From positions 186,838 to 250,837 of the forward strand of contig NZ_VOSC01000030.1 in the NCBI RefSeq assembly GCF_007997385.1: 64,000 nt of DNA, given 5' to 3'. Below are positions 44,013-54,300 of this stretch, piece by piece. The notes beneath the pieces were generated by a model. It was not told the origin of the DNA. It did not search any database and saw only the letters and a list, made by a program, of their open reading frames with translations. Numbering within the stretch: the first letter of the stretch is position 1; each line of letters starts with the position of its first letter. Made by a program: the position numbers and the translations under genes. This DNA is from Seonamhaeicola algicola. GTDB taxonomy: Bacteria; Bacteroidota; Bacteroidia; Flavobacteriales; Flavobacteriaceae.

Positions 44013-47000
44013 TTATTTTTTTATAAATTTTACAGGTGAATGACCTTTAAGTTTTATAATATATACTCCATGAACCAAATTCTCTAGCTCTACATACGTA
44101 TTTGGTTTAACCTTACCACTTAAAACTTGCTTACCAATAATATTTACAACCGAAAAACTGGTAGTTTCTTTTAATCCCTTAACGTATAAATAATTATCTA
44201 CTGGATTTGGGTAAAGCACCAAAAACTCTTCCTTTTTTGGCAACTCTACATCTAAAGTATTTTCACCTTCTCCTTGAATACTAAAATTATAAGGGTTTTC
44301 ACCAACATCGTTGTTAGCAATGCTAATATTTGCTGTTTTTACGCCAATTGCTGTTGGTGTAAAGGTAATTTCAAAAGTAGTAGACTCTCCTGCATTTATA
44401 GCTAAATTAGGCTGTTTAGTAACAACAAAATCTGCGGCATTAGTTCCTGTTATATCAATTGTAGGTGTACCATTTAAAACTAATTGTTCTGTATTCGTAT
44501 TATAAATAGTAAACTCTTTAATTATTGATGAAGATGTTGCTACACTACCAAAGTCTGTATTATCAGTAGTATCGGGTGTAGTATCTCCATCGGCAATACT
44601 AACTGTATTTCCCCTAATGTCTATCTCAGCTGTTGGAGGCACTTGCCATAATTGACCAAAAATTTCATCTTCTCCATTACCTGGTACAGTATCATCTCCT
44701 TCCCAAACAATAAAAAAGTTTTGAGATGTAATATTAAAAACCTGCTTAGGTTTTTGGGCCGAAAAATCACTATCCCCGTTGGTATCTCCCATATCACTAA
44801 CTCTACTTTGAGTTTCTAATTTAATATAGTTTGAAGCATCTAATGTTGTTGCAAAAATATCATACGAATTGCTTCCTGGCTCTTCAGATTGAAACGTTAC
44901 TAAAATATGATCATCTACTGTATTATAGGCAAAATCAAAGTAAGGACCTGTTTCTTCTCCATCACCATCAATTCCCGCAAAACTAAGTTGTATTGGTGTA
45001 CTAATTAAAGTACCATTTGATGCAATACGCTGTCCGAAAATCTCCTCTTCATTATCTGTATTTATATGATCTGTTTGGTAGCCAACAAAGTATTCATTTA
45101 ATAAGTTATTGTAAACAACTCTTGGGTTATCGGCATCGCTACTAGAACCTACATTAGTAATAGTTATTGGAGAATTAATACCACTAACTAAACTGCCATT
45201 TGCTGCAACTATTTGCCCAAACACATTATTTACGCCATTACTTGGGTAATCCGCATAATACACCACTAAATATTGATTTGTAACAGGATTATAAGTTACA
45301 TGCGGTGCAGCTGGGGCTAAATTTGAAGCCGTATACGAACTTAGCTGTACCTTTCCTCCTAATCCGTTAGTTAATGTACCGTTACTCTGTAAAATGGTTC
45401 CAAAAATCTCTACTTCGGCGTTACTTGCGGTTGGAGCTTGCCAAACTATATAGTAATTGCCATTACTTGTATTAACTGTTACTTCAGCATTTGAAGGGGC
45501 ATAAGTATCATTATTTTCTGGCCCATTTTGAGATATTCTAATTTGGCCTGTATCAAATCCATTAACAAAAGAACCGTTTGGATTAATTATTTGCGCAAAA
45601 ATTTCGCTATCGGTTTGAGCTGTTGTTCCCATGTCTGCTCTCCAAACCACTAAAAATTGATTAGAAACAGCATTAAATACTACTTTTGGGTTAAAAGCAT
45701 CAATATCAGCTACGCCATTATTTCCTGATTTAGAAATTTGAAACGCACTGCCATCTAAATTTCCGTTTGCATCAATAAATTGTCCAAAGATTTCTTCTTC
45801 ACCATTTGTTACCTCTCCTTCATACACTAGTAAATACCTATTTAATGTAGGGTCGTAAGCAATGTAAGGGTCTTCATTATCAAGGCTCGCCCCCGTGGTA
45901 TGTGTTGTTAATCTAACATCATTTGTTCCTATTTCTCCACTAGAAACATTACCCGTTCCTTTAATAGAAAATGTATAAGATGGTTCATCTGCATCATTAG
46001 AATTTACAGTAACAGTTGCTGTTCTTTCACCTAATACAGAGGGATCAAACCTAATTATAAAATAACTAGAACTGGTAGATTCTATTGTTGTAGCAACATC
46101 TGTTTGTAAAGTAAAATCGGCCGCATGAACTCCTGTAATACTAACTCTAGGTGATCCTGTTATACTTAAATTTGCGCCACCTAAATTTCTAATAAAAAAG
46201 TAAAAATCTTTATAATTATTATTTAAAGCAACATTACCAAAATCTGTATTATCATCTGTATTTGGTGTTGCATCATTATTGGCAATACTTAAACTATTAC
46301 CCTGTATTTCAATTTCTGGGTTTCCAGACGGGTTTTCGTTTACTAACGCTAACGCTAACCCATAAGGATCATCTGAAGTAGTTGACAATACTGTAACATT
46401 TGAACCATCTAAATTAGCACTTCTTAAATTATCAAAACTAGAATCAGAATCTGTCCAGAATAATTTATTGTTTGCAACATCAATAGCTAAGCCCCTTGGT
46501 GATTTTACATAAGTATCGTTTAAAATTTTAACAACACTTCCCGTGCCATCACTATTCTTTTTAAATATACCATCGGCCGATGATGATGCCCAATACAACA
46601 CATTATTAGTAGCATCTACTTGCATACCATAAATAGTACCCAATTCATTTACATAAAGTTGTCCTGATGGCACATATTCAGAATGTAAGGTTTCTGTACT
46701 AGTACCATCTAAATTACTACGCTTTATGTAATAAGTATTTGAAAAGTTAGAAGTATTATAATAACGCTCTGCCCAATATAGCTTACTTCCTCCTATGGCA
46801 ACATTACGAAAATATACATCGGTACTTTGATTTATTATTGTCTCTACAGAAGATCCATCTAAATTACTACGTTTTATAGTTTCATATTCTGCCCAATATA
46901 CTTTAGAATTAGCTTCGTCTACGGCTATACCATAAATTGATGTACTATTTAATGAAGTATATATTTTTTCTTCCACACTACCGCTAAGATTCTTTCTATA

Positions 47001-47237
47001 AATGCTATAAGGAGAACCGGTTGAAAAAAACAACTCTTGTGTTGTATTGTTTACAGCCAAATATCTTGAAGATAAGGCTTCTGTTTTGGCAAAAAATAAA
47101 TTTTCGTTAGTACCGTTAGTGTTTATTGTTTTTAACTGCCTATTATCCTCATCTATAAAAAACAGTTTTTGATTTTGAGAATGACTAGCAAAAATAGTAC
47201 TAGCAAATAATGCTAGAAAAAGTAATTTTGATTTCAT
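44013..47237 (-). CDS. Secreted T9SS-sorted protein with YWTD-like and HYDIN-like domains
   Basis: 1074 aa. Signal peptide 'MKSKLLFLALFASTIFASHSQ'. Residues about 25-300 contain repeats of the LDL-receptor YWTD/DUF5050 type ('SKVYWAEYETIKRSNLDGSSVETI', 'NNKLFWTDSD'). Two choice-of-anchor D (ASPM/HYDIN-like) domains occur at about 310-430 and 875-985 ('DNTDFGNVALNNNYKDF', 'DNTDFGSVATSSSIIKEF'). Between them are 'NQFLVVWRAD' / 'EEIFGQ' repeats, about eight. The C-terminus is a type A sorting domain ('VLYPNPVDNYLYVKG' to 'GVYIIKLKGHSPVKFIKK'). It is probably surface-attached or released; the ligand is unknown. Confidence 0.9.
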   Translation of the reverse strand: MKSKLLFLALFASTIFASHSQNQKLFFIDEDNRQLKTINTNGTNENLFFAKTEALSSRYLAVNNTTQELFFSTGSPYSIYRKNLSGSVEEKIYTSLNSTSIYGIAVDEANSKVYWAEYETIKRSNLDGSSVETIINQSTDVYFRNVAIGGSKLYWAERYYNTSNFSNTYYIKRSNLDGTSTETLHSEYVPSGQLYVNELGTIYGMQVDATNNVLYWASSSADGIFKKNSDGTGSVVKILNDTYVKSPRGLAIDVANNKLFWTDSDSSFDNLRSANLDGSNVTVLSTTSDDPYGLALALVNENPSGNPEIEIQGNSLSIANNDATPNTDDNTDFGNVALNNNYKDFYFFIRNLGGANLSITGSPRVSITGVHAADFTLQTDVATTIESTSSSYFIIRFDPSVLGERTATVTVNSNDADEPSYTFSIKGTGNVSSGEIGTNDVRLTTHTTGASLDNEDPYIAYDPTLNRYLLVYEGEVTNGEEEIFGQFIDANGNLDGSAFQISKSGNNGVADIDAFNPKVVFNAVSNQFLVVWRADMGTTAQTDSEIFAQIINPNGSFVNGFDTGQIRISQNGPENNDTYAPSNAEVTVNTSNGNYYIVWQAPTASNAEVEIFGTILQSNGTLTNGLGGKVQLSSYTASNLAPAAPHVTYNPVTNQYLVVYYADYPSNGVNNVFGQIVAANGSLVSGINSPITITNVGSSSDADNPRVVYNNLLNEYFVGYQTDHINTDNEEEIFGQRIASNGTLISTPIQLSFAGIDGDGEETGPYFDFAYNTVDDHILVTFQSEEPGSNSYDIFATTLDASNYIKLETQSRVSDMGDTNGDSDFSAQKPKQVFNITSQNFFIVWEGDDTVPGNGEDEIFGQLWQVPPTAEIDIRGNTVSIADGDTTPDTTDNTDFGSVATSSSIIKEFTIYNTNTEQLVLNGTPTIDITGTNAADFVVTKQPNLAINAGESTTFEITFTPTAIGVKTANISIANNDVGENPYNFSIQGEGENTLDVELPKKEEFLVLYPNPVDNYLYVKGLKETTSFSVVNIIGKQVLSGKVKPNTYVELENLVHGVYIIKLKGHSPVKFIKK

Positions 47238-47282
47238 TGATTTTAAGGTGTTAGGGTTAATTTATTATTTTGATTGGTATCA

Positions 47283-47290
47283 CAAATATA
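47283..47290 (-). promoter_or_regulatory. Candidate -7 box for the T9SS substrate gene
   Basis: Minus strand TATATTTG, 46 bp before the ATG at 47237. The rest of the divergent 291-bp gap to 47528 shows no further element I can support. Confidence 0.45.
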
Positions 47291-47528
47291 GAATGTAAAC
47301 ACTAATAAATGTAATATATATACTTCTTTTTTGTTTTTTAAACGAAAAAAAAAGGTTTTTAACGATGAATTAATATTAAAGAAACAACATATAAACAACT
47401 AACGTTTTAACATTTACATGGTTGAAATGCAGTATATTTCTTAAAATAATCACAAATAGAAAAAACAAAAAGTCTAAAAAAAGTATTTGTTCGTAAAAGC
47501 AGTGAAAACAAAAATTAATTGTTAAACC

Positions 47529-48977
47529 ATGAACACAATACTTATGTTATTAAAAGCCACAAAAGAAAACAAGCCCTCAACTAATCAAATTTCTGAAGCT
47601 TCAAAAAACAAACTATTCAACAAACTTATTTTAACTGGTACTTTTTTAGTTTTACTAGCAGCTGCTTACTTTTTTGTAATACTTCAAAATGATTTTTTAG
47701 AATTTAATACAGAACGTACTAGCAACTTTTTTGGCGCTACTTTTATGGTAATTGCCACTAGCCTATTGGCTTTTAAAGTGCTGTTTTTCATATTTATGTT
47801 ATTTCGTTATTTTAAATATAAACCAATAGCATCAGTAACTAATGACGAACTACCAAATGTAACCGTTATAGTACCCGCTTACAATGAAGGTAAACAAGTT
47901 TATGACACACTTGTTAGTTTAACTAACAGTGATTTCCCTAAAGAAAAACTACAGCTTATTTCTATTGATGATGGTAGTGTAGATAATACTTGGCAATGGA
48001 TGCAAAAAGCAAAAATAGATTTAGGGGCTACTTTAGAAATTTATAAGCAACCAAAAAACAAAGGTAAAAGGCATGCATTGTATCGTGGTTTTAACTTAGG
48101 CACTGGTGATGTTTTTGTTACTGTAGATAGTGATTCTATTGTAACACCAGAAACTCTAAGAAATTTAGTTAGCCCATTTGTTACCAACAAAAAAGTAGGT
48201 GCCGTTGCCGGAAATATTAGAGTATTAAACAAACACAAAACTATAATACCAAAAATGTTAGATGTTAGTTTTGTTTTAAGTTTTGAATTTGTTCGTTCTG
48301 CTGAAAGCACACTAAATACCGTTTTATGTACACCCGGAGCGCTTGCTGCTTACCGTAGTAGTGCTGTTTTTAAAATACTACCTAAATGGATTAACCAAAC
48401 CTTTATGGGGCAAGCATCAGACATTGGTGAAGATAGAGCCATGACTAACATGATTCTAAACCAAGGTAACCATGTATTATTTCAAAGCAATGCTGTAGCC
48501 TACACGAACGTTCCAGAAAAATATAAAAACCTATACAAAATGTTTATTAGGTGGGCACGCAGTAATGTTAGAGAAAACATTGAAATGGCAAAATATGTTT
48601 TTACAAACTTTAGAGAAGGTACAAAAGCAGGTGCAAGATTATTATTTTTTAATCAAGCCTATAAAATAATTATGAGTTATCCGTTTCTATTATTTATGCT
48701 TTATTTTGTTGCAACCCATCCGTTATTATTTTTAACTTCAACATTGGTTAGTATTTTAGTTCTATCAACGTTTCCAGTATTATTTTATTCTAAAAAATAT
48801 AATTTAAAAGAATCGTTATGGATTTATTCATACAGTTTACTACACACCTTTGGATTATTCTGGATTACACCATACGCCATTGCTACGGCAAATAAAAGAG
48901 GTTGGTTAACACGCGGTATCTCTAATGAGAAAAAAGACTCAAAAGTTATTACATTACAACCAAAATTAACTAATTAA
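47529..48977 (+). CDS. Membrane GT2 glycosyltransferase (synthase-like)
   Basis: 482 aa. Two N-terminal membrane helices (about residues 35-57 and 68-95), a family-2 glycosyltransferase domain, then three C-terminal helices. This is the layout of processive hyaluronan/PgaC/NodC-like synthases. GT2 residues: 'VIVPAYNEGKQV', 'ISIDDGSVDNTW', the metal motif 'VTVDSDSIVTPE', 'CTPGALAAYRSS' and the base region 'DIGEDRAMTNMIL'. The product-binding motif QxxRW appears as 'MFIRWARS', with Met in place of Gln. It probably makes or exports a surface polysaccharide; the sugar and the product length are not known. Monocistronic. Confidence 0.88.
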   Translation: MNTILMLLKATKENKPSTNQISEASKNKLFNKLILTGTFLVLLAAAYFFVILQNDFLEFNTERTSNFFGATFMVIATSLLAFKVLFFIFMLFRYFKYKPIASVTNDELPNVTVIVPAYNEGKQVYDTLVSLTNSDFPKEKLQLISIDDGSVDNTWQWMQKAKIDLGATLEIYKQPKNKGKRHALYRGFNLGTGDVFVTVDSDSIVTPETLRNLVSPFVTNKKVGAVAGNIRVLNKHKTIIPKMLDVSFVLSFEFVRSAESTLNTVLCTPGALAAYRSSAVFKILPKWINQTFMGQASDIGEDRAMTNMILNQGNHVLFQSNAVAYTNVPEKYKNLYKMFIRWARSNVRENIEMAKYVFTNFREGTKAGARLLFFNQAYKIIMSYPFLLFMLYFVATHPLLFLTSTLVSILVLSTFPVLFYSKKYNLKESLWIYSYSLLHTFGLFWITPYAIATANKRGWLTRGISNEKKDSKVITLQPKLTN

Positions 48978-49137
48978 TAGTAGCTGTAAAGTTTTATAAC
49001 GTATTTTAATTGTGACTTTTCACAAGGTTTAGTGTCTAAAATACAGACGGTTAAAAATAATTTGAAACTTTTTGTAACAAAAACCGACTTATTTACGTAT
49101 AACCACTGAATGCCCTATATATTCACAATTAAATTAC

Positions 49138-49143
49138 AGGAGA
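49138..49143 (+). promoter_or_regulatory. Shine-Dalgarno-like site of rpoD
   Basis: AGGAGA, seven bases before the rpoD ATG. Most genes in the window lack a recognisable Shine-Dalgarno, as is usual in Bacteroidota, so this one stands out. Confidence 0.55.
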
Positions 49144-49150
49144 CTTTTAA

Positions 49151-50014
49151 ATGAGACAACTTAAAATTACGAAACAGGTTACCAATAGAGAAACCGCTTC
49201 GTTAGATAAATATTTACAGGAAATTGGTAAGGTAGACCTTATTACTGCCGACGAAGAAGTTGAGTTAGCACAACGCATTAAAGCTGGAGATCAAGTAGCT
49301 TTAGAAAAATTAACAAAAGCTAACTTACGTTTTGTGGTATCTGTAGCAAAACAATACCAAAACCAAGGTTTAACTTTACCAGATTTAATTAATGAAGGTA
49401 ACTTAGGCCTAATTAAAGCGGCACAACGTTTTGATGAAACACGTGGTTTCAAATTCATTTCATATGCCGTATGGTGGATTCGTCAATCTATTCTTCAAGC
49501 ATTAGCTGAACAGTCTAGAATTGTACGTTTACCATTAAACAAAATTGGTTCTATTAACAAAATTAATAAAACATTTGCCTTTTTAGAGCAAAGCCATGAG
49601 CGTCCGCCTTCTGCTGAAGAAATAGCAAAAGAGCTAGACATGACTATTAATGATGTAAAAGAATCTATGAAAAACTCTGGGCGCCATGTAAGTATGGATG
49701 CTCCTTTAGTTGAAGGTGAAGATTCTAACTTATACGACGTATTAAACAGTGGAGAATCTCCAAACCCAGATAAAGAATTATTACACGAGTCTTTACGCAC
49801 AGAAATTGAACGTGCTTTAGAAACACTAACACCAAGAGAAGCTGATGTTATTAGACTGTATTTTGGTTTAGGAAACCAACACCCAATGACACTTGAAGAA
49901 ATTGGTGAAACGTTTGATTTAACTAGGGAACGTGTAAGACAAATTAAAGAAAAAGCTATTCGTAGATTAAAACATACATCTAGAAGTAAAATATTAAAAA
50001 CTTATTTAGGATAG
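49151..50014 (+). CDS. rpoD: Primary sigma factor RpoD (sigma-70)
   Basis: 287 aa, the short Bacteroidota form lacking region 1.1 and the long non-conserved insert. Region 1.2 ('[26 protein letters not shown]'), region 2 ('[60 protein letters not shown]'-type core, binding the -7 element), region 3 ('[19 protein letters not shown]') and region 4 ('[15 protein letters not shown]', '[28 protein letters not shown]') are all present. It directs transcription from TAnnTTTG promoters like those seen here. It is followed by two terminators in tandem. Confidence 0.98.
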   Translation: MRQLKITKQVTNRETASLDKYLQEIGKVDLITADEEVELAQRIKAGDQVALEKLTKANLRFVVSVAKQYQNQGLTLPDLINEGNLGLIKAAQRFDETRGFKFISYAVWWIRQSILQALAEQSRIVRLPLNKIGSINKINKTFAFLEQSHERPPSAEEIAKELDMTINDVKESMKNSGRHVSMDAPLVEGEDSNLYDVLNSGESPNPDKELLHESLRTEIERALETLTPREADVIRLYFGLGNQHPMTLEEIGETFDLTRERVRQIKEKAIRRLKHTSRSKILKTYLG

Positions 50015-50043
50015 TTTATTTATAACACCTAAATTACAAGCAC

Positions 50044-50071
50044 AACAGTTACACATAACTGTTCGTTTTTT
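50044..50071 (+). terminator. First terminator after rpoD
   Basis: AACAGTTA / TAACTGTT with loop CACA, then CG and T6. It starts 30 bp after the stop. Confidence 0.8.
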
Positions 50072-50083
50072 GATTGATGAAAG

Positions 50084-50116
50084 AACCCGCGGCTGATTAC
50101 CGCGGGTTTATTTTTT
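50084..50116 (+). terminator. Second terminator after rpoD
   Basis: AACCCGCGG / CCGCGGGTT with a seven-base loop, then TA and T6. GC-rich and stronger than the first. Confidence 0.9.
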
Positions 50117-50169
50117 ATGCCTATTCAAAAACTACAGTGTTATTAAATAAAGACTTTAAAAAAGAGTAC

Positions 50170-50177
50170 TATATTTG
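50170..50177 (+). promoter_or_regulatory. Candidate -7 box for rpe
   Basis: TATATTTG followed by CA, 27 bp upstream of the rpe ATG. Confidence 0.55.
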
Positions 50178-50204
50178 CAAAAACTTTAAAACAAACACCT
50201 TATA

Positions 50205-50867
50205 ATGGGCTCAAAATTAATAGCACCTTCAGTTTTAGCAGCAGATTTTGCAAACCTTCAACGTGATGTAGAAATGGTAAACAACAGTGATGCCGACTGG
50301 TTTCATATTGATATAATGGATGGCGTTTTTGTACCAAATATTTCTTTTGGTATGCCTGTTTTAGAAGCTATTACAAAACATGCTAAAAAAACTATTGATG
50401 TACATTTAATGATAGTAGACCCAGACCGTTACATAAAAACATTTGCTAATCTTGGCAGTGATATTTTAACCGTGCATTACGAAGCTTGCACACACTTGCA
50501 CAGAACTTTACAAGCAATAAAAGCTGAAGGTATGAAAGCAGGTGTTGCTTTAAACCCACATACAAATGTAAACGTACTTGAAGATGTTATAAATGATATT
50601 GACTTAGTTTGTATTATGAGTGTAAACCCTGGTTTTGGCGGCCAAAGTTTTATTGAAAACACTTATAATAAAGTTTCAAAACTTAAAGACATTATTAATA
50701 AAAAAGGTGCTAAAACGTTAATTGAAATTGATGGTGGCGTTACAAACAAAAACGCAAAACAGCTTATTGATGCTGGCGCTGATGTTTTGGTTGCTGGTAG
50801 TTACGTTTTTAAAAGTACTAACCAAATAGAAACTATTAAAGATTTAAAAGCACTTGCCAATTCTTAA
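50205..50867 (+). CDS. rpe: Ribulose-phosphate 3-epimerase
   Basis: 220 aa TIM-barrel enzyme of the pentose phosphate pathway, interconverting ribulose 5-phosphate and xylulose 5-phosphate. Metal and catalytic residues are in 'IAPSVLAADFANL', 'DWFHIDIMDGVFVPNISFG', 'VDVHLMI'-type 'TIDVHLMIVDPDRYI' and 'IEIDGGVTNKNAKQLIDAGADVLVAGSYVF'. The 'MSVNPGFGGQSFIE' loop is conserved. Full length. Its stop overlaps that of the CBS gene on the opposite strand. Confidence 0.97.
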   Translation: MGSKLIAPSVLAADFANLQRDVEMVNNSDADWFHIDIMDGVFVPNISFGMPVLEAITKHAKKTIDVHLMIVDPDRYIKTFANLGSDILTVHYEACTHLHRTLQAIKAEGMKAGVALNPHTNVNVLEDVINDIDLVCIMSVNPGFGGQSFIENTYNKVSKLKDIINKKGAKTLIEIDGGVTNKNAKQLIDAGADVLVAGSYVFKSTNQIETIKDLKALANS

Positions 50868-51289
50868 TTTTGGTTTAAAACGTGTTTAATTATATCTGTA
50901 GTGGTAACTATTCCCACCAATTGGTTGTTATTAACCACTGGTAACGCATGAAATTCTTTTTCAGTAAAAATTTTTGCTACATCTGTTATTGAATTTTTAG
51001 CCGATATCACTGTTACATTTTTAGTCATTATTTGGTTTATTGTAAACATGTTATAAACCAAAGCATCTGTATCAGCCTCTGCTACTTCATCTTCAGATAT
51101 ATTAACAAAACTTAAGCGTTGTAAATCAGTGTAACTTAGCATACCTACAATTTTTTTGTTATCTACAACTGGTATGTGCCTAATGTGGTTGTGCTTAAAT
51201 AAATATTCGGCTTTTTCTAATGTATCAGTTTTTTTCAACGTAATAACAGGTGCTGTCATAATCATTGAAACGGGTGCTTTACGTATCAT
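50864..51289 (-). CDS. CBS domain protein
   Basis: 141 aa made almost wholly of two CBS motifs forming one Bateman module: 'APVITLKKTDTLEKAEYLFKHNHIRHIPVVDNKKIVGMLSYTDL'-like (about residues 12-55) and 'NVTVISAKNSITDVAKIFTEKEFHALPVVNNNQLVGIVTTTDII' (about 90-135). Such modules bind adenine nucleotides and regulate a partner. No enzymatic domain is attached and no partner gene is evident. Its TAA overlaps the rpe TAA in a TTAA palindrome. Confidence 0.93.
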   Translation of the reverse strand: MIRKAPVSMIMTAPVITLKKTDTLEKAEYLFKHNHIRHIPVVDNKKIVGMLSYTDLQRLSFVNISEDEVAEADTDALVYNMFTINQIMTKNVTVISAKNSITDVAKIFTEKEFHALPVVNNNQLVGIVTTTDIIKHVLNQN

Positions 51290-51382
51290 AACATTTAAAT
51301 TTATACTTTGTTCCTTAAAATTAAAAAATCAAGTATAAAAAAAGCATGATAAAAGTCATTTGTAAAATGGCATAAGAAAAGG

Positions 51383-54300
51383 CTAGGTTGTTACCTTTTT
51401 CTTTATATAGTTTGAAGGCGAATCTCCAAAAAACTTCCTGAAGCATTTACCAAAATATCCCGGATCAGAAAATCCAACCATATAACTTACTTGTGCTATG
51501 GTTAACTCATTTTGCTCTAAAAGTTGCGCTGCACGTTTTAAACGCACCATTCTAATAAAATCATTAGGTGATTGGCCTGTAAGTTTTTTTAATTTTCTAA
51601 AAAACGTTGAACGACTTGTATTCATATCTTCAACTAAATTATCAACCCAATAACTATCATTACCCATATTAGCTTCCATTAAATCCATAATTTTCTTCAA
51701 AAATGCTTCATCTAAAGAGTTTAAGGTTACTTTTTCTGGTGTTAACTCTTTTTCGGTTTGAAAACGCTTACGCATTAATGCTCTGGTTTCAATAAGCTTT
51801 TCTACTCTTACGTTAAGTAGTTTCATTTTAAATGGTTTTGGAATGTAAGCATCGGCTCCAGACTCTAAACCTTCTATTCTATGCTCTACAGAATACAATG
51901 CTGTTAGTAAAACTATTGGTATATGGCTTGTTCTAATATTGGTTTTTAAGGCCTTACAAAATTCAATGCCGTCCATTTCAGGCATTAAAATATCACTAAT
52001 AATAATATCTGGCATTTGTTTTAAAGCTATGTTTAAACCTTCTTTTCCGTTTTCAGCTTCAAATACATTATATTTTTTTGAAAAACCTTCTTTTACCAAT
52101 AAACGAATATCTGGATTATCATCAACCACCAAAATGGTATTATCAAATTTCTGATTTTCTAAAGCTTCATCATTATCAAAATCCTGATTAATTTCTTGTG
52201 TTTCTACAAAAGCTTCTTGATCTGATATGGTTGCTGTTTCAATTATTTCTTCAGGTAATAAATGCGCATTACCAACAGGCAGTTTAATGGTAAATTTAGT
52301 GCCAATACCTAGTTGAGATTCTACTTCAATTTTACCATGATGTAACTCTACTAAATCTTTAGTTATGGCTAAACCAATACCTGTACCTTTGCGCATACGC
52401 TCTCGTGTTTGGTTAACCTGGTAAAACCTATGAAATACAAATGGTAGTTCATCTGGTTTTATGCCAACTCCGTTATCTTCAACTTCAATAACGAGGTATT
52501 TCAAACTGAAATCTGTATTATTAATTTTAATATCATTAATCCCTTTTGCCTTTTTAATTCTAACTGTAATAGTGCCTTGTTGATTGGTGAATTTTATGGC
52601 ATTAAATATTAAATTGTTTAATATTTTTTCTAGTTTATCCCAATCAAACCAAATATCAAATGTTTTTAGTTTAGACTCAAATACTAAATTGATATTGTTT
52701 TTTTTAGCTGATGAACGAAATGAGTTTGTTATTTCTTTAACAAAACTTATAATATTTGATTTTGTGGCACCTAATTTTGTTTCGCCTACTTCAATTTTTC
52801 TAAATTCCATTAACTGATGTACCAAACGTAAAAGTGAATTGGCATTACGTTGAATAATTTTTAGTTTAGGCTTTATTGATATGTTTTCACCTAAATTTTC
52901 TAAAAGTTCTTCAATTGGGTTTAAAATAAGCGTTATAGGTGTTTTAAACTCATGTGATATGTTGGTGAAAAATTGTAGTTTTAGCCTGTTAACTTCTTCT
53001 ATTTCTTTTTGAACTTTAACTGCTGCTTTTTCTTTTTCTTTTAAACTGTTATAAGATATTATACTGTAAATTATACCAGATAATAGTATAATATACAAAG
53101 CATAAGCCCACCAAGTATACCAAAAAGGTGGTGTTATTTTAAATTTAAATTCGGCTGGTGTTTCATTCCAAATGCCATCATTATTTGATGCTTTTACCTT
53201 AAAAGTATAATTACCTGGTGATAGGTTTGTGTAATGCGCAAATGATAATTGTTTTGCAGGTTGCCAATTTTTATCAAAACCTACCAATTGGTATTGAAAC
53301 TTATTTTTTTCGGGAGCTGCATAGTGTAAAGCTGCAAACTCAAAAGTTAATGTGTTTTCGTGGTGTTTTAGTTTTACAACATCAGTAGTTTTATTAGAGT
53401 TAATTAATACACGCCCATTATACTTTTGGCCAACATCAATTAATTGGTTTTTTATTTTGAATCCGGTAAGTTTTGGTTGCGCTATTAAATTGTTTTGTTG
53501 TAAGTTTTTTGGATGAAAAATATTTAAACCTCGTAATCCGCCAAAAAACATATAATCTTGTTTGTTTTTAAAGTAAGCGTTTTTTCTGAAGTTGTTACTT
53601 TGCAAACCATCATCTTTACTGTAATTTTTAAAGCTTTTTGTTTTAGGGTTAAAACATGAAATACCATTATCTGTACTAATCCAAAGGTTGCCAGTTTCGT
53701 CTTCTAAAATACCATAAATAGCATTATTTGCTAAACCGTGCTTTTCAGTAAAATGCTCAAAAACAGGCGTACCATTATCGGTAAATGTCATTTTATTTAG
53801 TCCGCCACCAAAAGTTCCAATCCAGAAAACACCATTTCTATCTTCATGAATAGCAAGTACGGAATTATGACTTAAACTGGTATTATCATCGGGGTTGTGA
53901 TAATAGGTTTTAAAAATATCTATATTTCCGTTATTTCCGCGTTTAAGCAACCCTAAACCACCTTGCACTCCACCAACCCAAAGATTTCCGTTGCTATCTT
54001 CAAATAAACAGCTTACAAAATCACTTCCAATGCTGTGCTCATTGTTTAAATCTGAATTATAATAAACGGCATTTGAAAAATTAAAGGACTCATTTTTTTC
54101 CCATTTCACCAAACCTTCACCAAAAGAACCAAACCACATTGTACCATATTTATCTTGAATAATTGAAAAAACATCAGGAACATCTATGGGTGTTTTATTA
54201 AAAGTTACAGCTTTATAAACTGTATTAACTTGCATGGTATAAATAGCCTCTTTGCCTAACCAGTAATGCCCATCATTGTCTTTAAAAATAGATTTTATTG

